Assembly (NCBI RefSeq): GCF_033118175.1
Contig: NC_083694.1
Coordinates: 33,492,108 to 33,556,107 of the forward strand
Length of the DNA stretch: 64,000 nt
From: Dama dama
Taxonomy: Eukaryota > Chordata > Mammalia > Artiodactyla > Cervidae
Direction: 5' to 3'
A model generated the notes under the pieces. That model made no database searches, had not been told where the DNA came from, and saw nothing but the letters and a program-made list of their open reading frames with translations. The translations under genes were made by a program, and so were the position numbers. Positions 55,526 to 64,000 of the stretch are shown one piece after another (within the stretch, counting starts at the first letter, position 1; every line of letters begins with the position of its first letter).

Positions 55526-56734
55526 CCCAAAGTGTATTCATTACATATTGGGGAAGGTAACACATCATTTGTGTCCCTTTGCTGTTTTAATTGTACTTCC
55601 TATTGACAGCATCCATGGTGGGAGAGATTATGGTCAGTGTTTATCAGAGATGAAAGCTATATTCATCATTTTTAGGCCCTAGCATGAAATGATTCTCTAC
55701 ACATGAGTCATAGGTGGCAACTGTAATAATGACAATTTTAGCTCTATTTCAACCTGTCTTCATAATGTTCTATTTTTATGGATTAAACGGAAAAATGATC
55801 CAACTGCTACTGGTTCCCCATTATGAGGGTTCACTACTCAAAAAGAAGCTTCATCAAGTTTGATCTTGAGCACATTCTCATACCTCTGTGTTTCATTTGA
55901 TCTATAAAGAAAGGAAAGAAAAGGAAAAGACACAGCTTGTCAATTCTTTCATTTGTCGCAATAGCAAAGATTATACTTTTAATGAAAAGATACTTTATTC
56001 AAACAAAAATCAATTCTTCCCAAATTGGGCAATGAGCTTACTGCCTTTCTGTGATTTTCACAATTGTCACTACTCTAGTTTTCAACACACCATGCTTTTT
56101 TCCTTTTGGCCAGTAAGTTTTTAGTATCCCAACACTGTCACTTGGAACATTTGTTGAATATGATCACAATTTTCATTAAAGTTTTTAAAGTTTTAATGAA
56201 CATTACTTCATCTACTCACTGAACATCTCATATTCATGCCCTCCTGTATTCTCACTAAATTGTTCATTTGATTCATGTTTATGATTCCATTATTCAAGTA
56301 GCTGATAGTGTATACATCCACTTCTATCTGACTTTAAATAGTTAAGAAACTGATCAATCCTTGATAGTTTCAAGGGAAGGGAAGGAATTAATTGTTTTCT
56401 AGTCCTAAGGGGACAACCAGCAATCCCAAGTATTTTCAGAGGGTAACTGAGGGCATTTTGTAGGAATCAAATCACGTCTAGTCATAGTTATCCAACTATT
56501 CACCAGAGAGGAAATGATTAAAACACTGCCTTTCAGCCAAGAGTGGGTTATCTGTCATTTCTCACTGCTTTTTGCTTACAATAATGTTCAAAACTGGTCT
56601 TAAAGGAAACACAAAGAAAAAAACACCTGTTTTATGAGGGGTGAAACCTAGCCAATCACAGAAGATGAAAGAAATGTTTCCTGATTGAACATGTACTTAA
56701 ATTTCTCAAATGTCTCCGAAATGCTAGAAATTTT
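55526..56734. other. XCL1 3' flank, no recognised gene
   Basis: AT-rich, mostly repeat-poor. A 78-codon frame at 55888-56124 has no recognised relative. Confidence 0.5.
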
Positions 56735-57588
56735 CAGTTCAGTTCAGTCGCTCAGTTGTGTCTGAGTCTTTGTGACCCCATGGACAGCAACATGCCAGGC
56801 CCTGTCCAACGCCAACTTCCAGAGCCTACTCAAACTCATGTCTATCACGTTGGTGATTCCATCCAACCATCTCATCCTCTGTCGTCCCCTTCTCCTCCCG
56901 CCTTCAATCTTTCCCAACATCAGGGTCTTTTCCAATGCGTTAGTTCTTTGCATCAGGTGGCCAAAGTATTGGAGTTTCAGCTTCAGCATCAGTCCTTCCA
57001 ATGAATATTCAGGACTGATTTCCTTTAGGATGGACTGGTTGGATCTCCTTGCAGTCCAAGTGACTCTCAAGAGTTTTCTCCAACGTCACGGTTCAAAAGC
57101 ATCAATTCTTTGGCACTCAGCTTTCTTTATAGTCCAACTCTCACATTCATGCATAACTACTGGAAAAACCATAGCTTTAACTAGGCGGACCTTTGTTGAT
57201 AAAGTAATGTCTCTGCTTTTTTATATGCTGTCTAGGTTGGTCATACCTTTTCTTCTGAGAAGCATGCATCTTTTGATTTCATGGCTGCAGTCACCATCTG
57301 CAGTGATCTTGGAGCCTGGAGCCTAAAAAAATAAAGTCTGTCACTGTTTCTACTGTTTCCCCATCTATCTGCCATGTAGTGATGGGACCAGATGCCATGA
57401 TCTTAGTTTTCTGAATGTTGAGTTTTAAGCCAACTTTTTCACTCTCCTCTTTCACGTTCATCAAGAGGCTCTTCAGTTCTTCTTCCCTTTCTGCCATAAG
57501 GGTGGTGTCACCTGCATATCTAAGATTATTGATATTTCTCCCAGCAATCTTGATTCCAGCTTGTGTTTCATCCAGCCCAGCATTTCTC
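56735..57588 (-). mobile_element. BovB LINE 3' third
   Basis: Reverse copy. The RT box reads YAGDT (57291-57707 frame), and KKAECQRIDAFELW-like sequence is read in a shifted frame. The 5' truncation is at about 57588. Confidence 0.9.
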
Positions 57589-57970
57589 TGCAAGAGGTTT
57601 TCAAGAGAAGTAATACTACAAGTGGAAGAGTATAGATATACACATCTCGTGATTGCATTATCTAAGGTCGTAAGTGATGCTAGAGGTTTCAATCCAACAG
57701 TGAACATAACTTTTAACTAACTGACTGGATGTTTTGAATCACTTAGGTTGGACTTGTATCTACTGAATATGACTCTGTGGCTGATTGGACTTCAATTCAA
57801 AGAAATAATCTAAGAAGGAGAGTTCTCAAAATATTAAATATATATTTTTTAGTGTCTGAGACTCCTCTTTTGTGCTTCTGTGTTGAATTTTACTAAAAGT
57901 TAACTTAAATTTTACAATCTATATTGAAAGCTGCTTTTGTGTATTATTATGCCAGGTTCCCAGTGCCTAG
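57589..57970. other. Unassigned stretch
   Basis: Nothing recognisable seen. Confidence 0.5.
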
Positions 57971-57983
57971 CATAGAACTGGGA

Positions 57984-58202
57984 TGTGTGGGCTCAGTTGC
58001 TTCAGTCATATCCGACTCTGTGACCCCGTGGACTGTAGCCTACCAGGCTCCTCTGTCCCTGAGATTCTCCAGGCAAGAATACTGGGGGTGGGTTGCCATG
58101 TCTCCTTAAAGGGGATCTTCCTAACCCAGGGACTGAACCTGTGTCTCCTGCATCTCTTGCATTGCAGGCAGATTCTTTACCCACTGAGCCACCTAGTAAG
58201 CC
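57984..58202 (-). mobile_element. Bov-tA SINE with target duplication
   Basis: CATAGAACTGGGA (57971-57983) and CATAGACCTGGGA (58203-58215) bracket a full reverse SINE. Confidence 0.92.
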
Positions 58203-58215
58203 CATAGACCTGGGA

Positions 58216-58984
58216 GGGAGGGAGGGTCAATTAATACTTGTTGGATGAATGGAAGAATAACATATTAGATTATTTGCTTCATTCTGCACTTTCATATTTC
58301 TAAAATTATACAATACAAAGTAAACTTTATTAAGGCTTGAATAAACTTTATTCAATTCAGCAAATATTTTTAGGTACTTGATAAAACAGGCACTGTGTTA
58401 GGCTTAGTATATATCCAGATAAGTAAAACACCACTTCCGTACTCCAAGAGCTCATCTAGCAGATGAGACTATGATGAAAGAGAACCAATATGAAACAGGT
58501 AATATTAATAACATGGGCATGCTCAAGAAATAGAAATAACACAGAGAAAGGAATAATTATCTTGAGAATGTTCTCCATTTTTTCTGAATTTAGATATAAT
58601 TATTAATTACTATCATTAATAAGAAATGGAAGATGGATTCTTCATTGATTTGAAGAAAGATGTCACATAATTCTCTCTTCACTAGGAAATTCTTCCACTG
58701 TGATTGTAATATTTGTAGAGTATTATGTTCTTTCATAGATATTTGATACAACAATACAGTGAGTCTAAAATTGTCACTGCAATTTAAGTGGTGAGAAAAC
58801 TGAGCTACAGAGAGATTGATTGTCTTGGCTAAGAGCACAGAGTTATTAATAAACTGATTCTGGTCTCAGATAGTGACTTTCTATGATATTCCAGCCTCAG
58901 GTAGGAGCATGATAATGTACAAGTCTTCCTGGAGGGTGCATGATGGGAGAAAGGATAATATTTTTGACAAATGATTTTAGAACA
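58216..58984. other. Old repeat fragments
   Basis: Probable L2 3' end in reverse at about 58350-58470 (CAGGCACTGTGTTAGGC, CTCCAAGAGCTCATCTAG). Probable MIR in reverse at about 58770-58870 (TGGTGAGAAAACTGAGCTACAGAGAGATTG). No gene. Confidence 0.5.
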
Positions 58985-60055
58985 ACTGGACATCCACATG
59001 CAGAAAACCCTCTAGACACAGACCTTACACATTTCATGACAAATTAACTCAAAATATATTATAGGTGAAATGTAAAACGCAAAATTATTAAACATCTAGA
59101 TGATGACATATGATAATATCTTGATTACCTTGGATTTGGAGATGATTTTTTCTTTAAATCTTACAGCAAAGATATGCTCCTTAAGAGAAAAATTTAAGTT
59201 GGTGCTTATTAAAATTATAAACTTATGTTCTTTGAAAGACACTGTCAAGTAAAGATAATATCACAGATTAGTAGAAAATATTTTCAAGAGACATATAATT
59301 TTAAAAAAAATGTTACCCAAAGCACACAGAGAACTCTTAAAATGTGAAAACAAGAAAGCAAACAACTTGATTGAATAACCCAGATAAAAGGTCTTAACAA
59401 ATACCTCACCATAGGAGATATATAGATGGAAAATAAACATAGGAAAAGGTTCTCAACATTATACCTCATTAGGAAATTGCAAATGAAAAATAATGAGATA
59501 CTACTATATACCTCTAAGAATGGCAAAAATTTAAAACATGAACAATATCAAATGATGGGAAGGATGTGAAGCAACAGGAATTCACCTTGGAGCAACCAAA
59601 ATGTCCTTCAATAGGTGGCTGGATAAATACACTGTGGTATATCCATGGGGGGGAGTTCCTCAATGACTCAGTGGGTAAAGAATCCACCTACAATGCAGAA
59701 GAGCCAGTCGATATGGGTTTAATCCTGGGTAGGGAAGATCCACTGGAGAAGGAAAATGGCAATCTACTCTAGCAGTCTTACCTGGAAAATCTCATGGGCA
59801 GAGGAGGCTGGTGGGCTACAATCCAAAGAGTTGCAAAGAGTTGGATATGACTGAGTGGCTACACACACACACACACACACATATCCCTTCAATGATATAT
59901 TCTTCAGTAATAAAGAGAAATGAGCTATTAAAGTCACAAAAGACAGGGAAGGAACTTAAAAATATATTACTAATGAAAGAAGTCAATATGAAAAGTACAT
60001 ATAATACATGATTTTAACTATATGGAATTTTGGAAAAGGCTAAATTATGGAGGTG
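58985..60055 (+). mobile_element. Old L1 ORF2 fragment split by a SINE
   Basis: Same ORF2 region as 40720-41400 and 22700-23700, with AGGTTCTCAACATTATACCTC, GGCTGGATAAATACACTGTGG and GAAAGAAGTCAATATG landmarks. A Bov-tA interrupts at 59650-59862. Confidence 0.7.
59650..59862 (+). mobile_element. Bov-tA SINE followed by (AC)n
   Basis: Forward SINE, GGGAGTTCCTCAATGACTC to GGATATGACTGAGTGGC, with about 11 AC units at 59860-59881 grown from its tail. Confidence 0.88.
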
Positions 60056-60276
60056 GTAAAGAGTGGTTGTTTGTCTAAGTACAGTAATGCCTGCTCCCTT
60101 TCGGTTTCCACATTCGTGGGATATCTTCTAGTCCTTTGCTTTAAGTTGGTGTGTATCCATAAAGATGAAATGAGTCTCTTGTAGGCAGTATGCATTTTTT
60201 TAATCCATTTAGTCACTTCATCTCTTTTGATTGGAGAATTTAACTCATTTACATTTAAAGTAATTAATGATCCATG

Positions 60277-60583
60277 CAGTTCAGTTCAGTTGCTTAGTCG
60301 TGTCTGACTGTTTGTGGCCCCATGGACTGCAGCACCCTAGGCTTCGCTGTCCATCACCAACTCCCAGAGCTTGTTCAAACTCATGTCCATCCAGTTGGTG
60401 ATGTCATCCAACCATCTCGTCCTCTGTCATCCCCTTCTCCTTCTGCCTTCAATCATTCCCAGCATCAGGGTCTTTTCCAACGAGTCAGTTCTTTGCATCA
60501 AGTGGCCAAAGTGCTGGAGTTTCAGCTTCAGCATCAGTCCTTCCAGTGAATATTCAGGACTGATGTCCTTTATGATTGACTTA
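60277..60583 (-). mobile_element. BovB 3' end
   Basis: CAGTTCAGTTCAGTTGCTTAG to TCCTTCCAGTGAATATTCAG, without RT sequence. Confidence 0.88.
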
Positions 60584-60766
60584 TTTGGACTTACTAATGC
60601 CATTTTAATAGTTTTCTAGTTGTTTTATAGTCCCCTTGTTTTTTCCTTCCCCTCTTGCTGAGTTTATTTATGAACTGATGATTTTCTAAGTGATATGCTT
60701 TGATTCCTATCTCTTATCATCTGTGTATATACTATAAGTTTTTGCTTTGTAGTTACCATGAGTTAT

Positions 60767-60976
60767 GAGGGCTTCCCTGGTGGCTCAGAGGGTAAAACAT
60801 CTGCCCACAATGCAGAAGACCTGGGTTTGATCCCCAGGTCGGGAAGATCCCCTGGTGAAGGAAATGGCAACCTACTCCAGTACTCTTGCCTGGAAAATGC
60901 CATGAACGGAGGAACCTGGTAGGCTATAGTCAATAGGATCTCAAAGAGTAGTACATGATTGAGCAACTTCACTTTA
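60767..60976 (+). mobile_element. Bov-tA SINE with target duplication
   Basis: Forward copy between ACCATGAGTTAT (60755-60766) and ATCATGAGCTAT (60977-60988). Confidence 0.9.
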
Positions 60977-61575
60977 TCATGAGCTATATACATACGTATC
61001 TTACAAATATAGCAGTGCACAAAAGCACTAATCCAGGTAAGAAGAAATGGTGGCTGGGGATTGGGTCTCTTGGGGGTAGTAAGAAGGGTTTAGATTCTAT
61101 TTTGAAGTTGAGAGACAACTATATTTCCTGACAGATTGAGTGGTGCATGTAAGAGAAAGAGAGGAATCAAGGATGAGAGAATTTTTGCTATTATCTTTCA
61201 ACAAGTCATCAATCAGTGCCTACATATTAGCAAATTATGCCTATTGTGTGCTAGGTTTCCACTTTTTTGTTAATTACTCAATTCTCTCCACTAGAGACTC
61301 TAGTGCATGCTTTGAAAAACTGAAATTAATTCATTCTCAGAGTTTAAGAAACTCCATTTCAATATGGTAAGTAAGAGTTCAGCCTTGGGTCAAATTGTCT
61401 TTTGATTATAAACATGAGAGGAAGATATAGACACAGTCTTCTGGATTTATGTGTTTAGATGTTCATCTTTTATTTAATTTACAGTGACTGTAATGTTGGT
61501 CTCTTGAAATGAATTCACTTATTCAAAAACCATTTAGTGAATTAATATTATATAGCAGACATTCTGCCTTGCCAG

Positions 61576-61837
61576 AGAAGGCAATGGCACCCCACTCCAG
61601 TACTCTTGCCTGGAGACTCCCATGGACGGAGGAGCCTGGTAGGCTACAGTCCATGGGGTCCCGAAGAGTCAGACACGACAGAGCGACTTCACTTTCACTT
61701 TTCACTTTCATGCACTGGAGAAGGAAATGGCAGCCCACTCCAGTATCCTTGCCTGGAGAATCCCAGGGACGGGAGCCCTGGTGGGCTGCCGTCTATGGGG
61801 TCGCACAGAGTCGGACACGACTGACGTGACTTAGCAG
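61576..61837 (+). mobile_element. Bov-A2 SINE (dimeric) with perfect target duplication
   Basis: Two monomers joined by CACTTTTCACTTTCATGCAC. CTGCCTTGCCAG at 61564-61575 and 61838-61849. Absent from the equivalent place in copy 1 (about 49477), so it postdates the duplication. Confidence 0.93.
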
Positions 61838-62120
61838 CTGCCTTGCCAGGGACAAGACTGAAGCCAATTCTCTGTTTTCAAGGAGGCTGCCACCTAGTGG
61901 GAGATGCAGAAATGTAATTGAGTAGAAGAATAAAATGAGATTAGTGATAGAACAGTGGTGGCTAGAAAGTGCCAACAGAGGCCAGAAGGAGGCACAACTA
62001 ATTATATCTTGAGGAATTCAGGAAAACTTGTAGGAAGAGGAAGAGTTTACAGATAGCTATGTAGGGAGCTTGGACTGGCATTCCTAATAAAGAAAATAGT
62101 AAGTGGGTAGTAGAAAGAGA

Positions 62121-62541
62121 TGTGGGTGTTGAGAGTCCGGCTGTAAAGAAAGCTGAGCGCCAAAGAATTGATGCTTTTGAACTGTGGTGTTGGAGAAGAC
62201 TCTTGAGGGTCACTTGGACTGCAAAGAGATCCAACCAGTCCATCCTAAAGGAAATCAGTCCTGAATATTCATTGGAAGGACTGATGTTGAAGCTGAAACT
62301 CCAATACTTTGGCCTCCTGATGCGAAGAACTAACTCATTGGAAAAGACCCTGATGCTGAGAAAGATTGAAGGCAGGAAGAGAAGGGGATGACAGAGGATG
62401 AGGTGGTTGGATGGCATCACTAACTTGATGGACATGAGTTTGAACAAGCTCCGGGAGTTGGTGATGGACAGAGAAGCCTAGCATGCTGCAGTCCTTGGGG
62501 TTGCAAAGAGTCAGACACGACTGAGCAACTGAACTGAACTG
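62121..62541 (+). mobile_element. BovB 3' end, private to duplication copy 2
   Basis: Frame through 62391 reads AERQRIDAFELWCWRRLLRVTWTAKRSNQ-type sequence. Copy 1 reads straight through at about 49728. Flanks GTAGAAAGAGA and GTGAAAAAGAGA suggest the duplicated target. Confidence 0.88.
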
Positions 62542-62977
62542 AGTGAAAAAGAGAATGGCCCATTTGGTTGACTTCATAGATACTTGTTAAGACTAGAGGT
62601 TTCGGAGCAAGGTCATGAGTAGTGAAAGTTGAATCTTAAAGGAAAAGCACTGTTAGATCTGAACACATTTATATATGAAAATGTGAGGTTTGAAATGAAT
62701 CTTGTAGGCAATGGGAATTAGGAAACATATGTCAGCAGGAAAACAACTTAATTAGATGAAGATTTTAGAATGATTGCTCTGGCAATGCTGCGGAGAATAT
62801 CTTGGAAAGGGAGGAGACCCAGACCTGGGAATGAGCTAGTCTACTGCTGTAGTCCTAACAAGGAGTGAAGAGGTCCTGCCTTGGACATTCTGGAGAGAGA
62901 GGAGAAGGCATATACATGAGCTACATACACACTTAGTATGGCTTGTTTGGAAATAACATGTGGATATCCAACAATGG

Positions 62978-63062
62978 GTCTAAGAAGACCCAAGTAATCT
63001 TAGACCCTATGAGTCTTAGATGCTTCTTAGAGTCAATGAGTCTAAGAAGACCCAAGTAATCT
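62978..63062. repeat. Local 23-bp direct duplication with inverted core
   Basis: GTCTAAGAAGACCCAAGTAATCT occurs at 62978-63000 and 63040-63062. The DNA between them includes CTTCTTAGA, which pairs with the TCTAAGAAG that opens the second repeat. Copy 1 of the segmental duplication has a single equivalent (about 50168). Confidence 0.85.
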
Positions 63063-63437
63063 GTATTCAGATACCAAAAAGAAGATAAAACCTTATTCTG
63101 TGTCACAGAGTAACAGGAGAGAGCATTCTGAGTGGAAAGATATGTTGAGTTTAAGGACTGATGGTATAGCCAGGTGGACATAACAAGAAAGATATTCAAA
63201 TTTCTGAGTGAAGTCTGACTGGAAAATCAAATGCCCTTGATGAAAAATATCTTAGAGTTTAGCCTATAATTTTATAGGAATATAGGAAATAAAGGAATTT
63301 GCTTCCATATACCTAATAGCAATGGGAAACACTTTTAGCTATACATATACTTAACATGAATTTTATTTTGCTATCCCTGCATAGTAATGACAAAACCTTT
63401 TAGCTTCATACATAATTAATACATGCATCAGAGACAA

Positions 63438-63550
63438 TCTCCTGGAGAAGGGAATAGCTGTCCACTCCAGTATTCTTGCCTGGAGAATCCCGTGGACAGA
63501 GGCGCCTGGTTGTCCATGAGGTTGCACAGAGTCAGACACGACTGAGTAAC
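63438..63550 (+). mobile_element. Bov-tA SINE fragment, private to copy 2
   Basis: TCTCCTGGAGAAGGGAATAGC to CAGAGTCAGACACGACTGAG, 3' half only. Copy 1 lacks it at the equivalent place (about 50545). Confidence 0.85.
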
Positions 63551-64000
63551 ATTTTTTTAAACAGATACCTACTAAACAAAATAAGACAAAACCCAACAAC
63601 AATCTGAATGCCAGAAAGGGTTCATTACAAGTGATGCCCTCAAACACTGCTAGAAGCACAGCAAAGAGAAATTATATTTTGGGAAGATTATGTCAATATG
63701 TAGCAAGAGTTATAAAGACAATCATATGATTTTGCCTAGTAATACTACTCCTGGTTATCAGTGTATATTAATGAACATTTATCTTATAGATATGGTCTAC
63801 ATAACAATATGTTATAAGGGAATGGCTTAATATGTCTCTGTTTACTCAGAGTATGAGTAAACACATATAAAACTACTTTTATATGAAAACTATAAAAAAA
63901 ATAGGAAGATTTTTAACTGATGTAAAAATAGTCTAAATGTTTATAATCGTCACAACTGTGTAAACATGTATACCAATAGGGATTCACTGAAAATCATTAA

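Larger units (their letters stand above)
60060..61020 (-). mobile_element. L1 fragment, reverse, with two later insertions
   Basis: L1 pieces at 60065-60276, 60584-60766 and 60977-61020 form one reverse L1, interrupted by a BovB 3' end and a Bov-tA. Confidence 0.6.
60065..64000 (+). repeat. Segmental duplication, copy 2 (runs off the window)
   Basis: Diverged direct copy of 48210-51215. It is enlarged by a BovB 3' piece (60277-60583), a Bov-tA (60767-60976), a Bov-A2 (61576-61837), a BovB (62121-62541) and a SINE fragment (63438-63550). The alignment is still running at the last base. In copy 1 the XCL1 ATG lies 933 bp beyond the equivalent point. Confidence 0.85.

Noticed and set aside
56772..57326. 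184-codon plus-strand open frame
   Set aside because: Antisense reading of a minus-strand BovB.
55336..60060. Possible decayed extra XCL exons downstream of XCL1
   Set aside because: I looked for the VCADP and SLTTQRLP coding regions on both strands and saw none in this interval.

Overview
This window is ruminant (almost certainly bovid) nuclear DNA. It is AT-rich and intergenic in character. It is packed with families restricted to ruminants or cetartiodactyls: BovB (RTE-type LINE), its SINE relatives Bov-tA and Bov-A2, the CHR-2 tRNA-derived SINE, and a bovine-type L1 with its characteristic 3' UTR. Older mammalian MIR, L2 and L1 fragments lie underneath. I cannot tell cattle, sheep, goat, yak or buffalo apart from this sequence.

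Only one intact protein-coding gene is visible: XCL1 (lymphotactin, the C-class chemokine). It has three coding exons at 52145-52205, 54160-54274 and 55173-55335 on the + strand. All splice sites are intact, with a TATA-like box about 60 bp upstream of the ATG and an AATAAA signal at 55500. The predicted protein has 112 residues and keeps the single-disulfide architecture. Most other open frames are pieces of BovB or L1, or chance frames.

Layout. 1-19.6 kb: BovB pieces, many tRNA-type SINEs, three short bovine L1 ends with clear target-site duplications, and an L2 of about 1.3 kb. 19.6-25.7 kb: a minus-strand class I endogenous retrovirus arranged LTR-internal-LTR-internal-LTR. Both internal parts lack gag and pol but keep a primer-binding site like tRNA-Phe and an env transmembrane remnant. 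Its middle LTR is split by a 2.9 kb L1 whose 5' half is inverted. 25.7-36 kb: sparse DNA with old repeats, a palindromic MITE-like element and SINEs. 36.5-42.3 kb: SINE cluster, an almost complete BovB (minus strand), L1 fragments and another BovB. 42-51.5 kb: SINEs, L1 and MIR. 52-55.5 kb: XCL1. 55.5-64 kb: more BovB, L1 and SINE, ending in a diverged second copy of the DNA that lies just upstream of XCL1.

That last point is the main biological inference. The block at about 48.2-51.2 kb (5' flank of XCL1) is repeated in direct orientation at about 60.1-64.0 kb. The copy runs off the window end roughly 0.9 kb before the point where an XCL start codon would be expected. A second, tandem XCL gene is therefore predicted just beyond the right edge. 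I found no previously undescribed gene system; the most informative structures are this duplication and the tandem, L1-split provirus.
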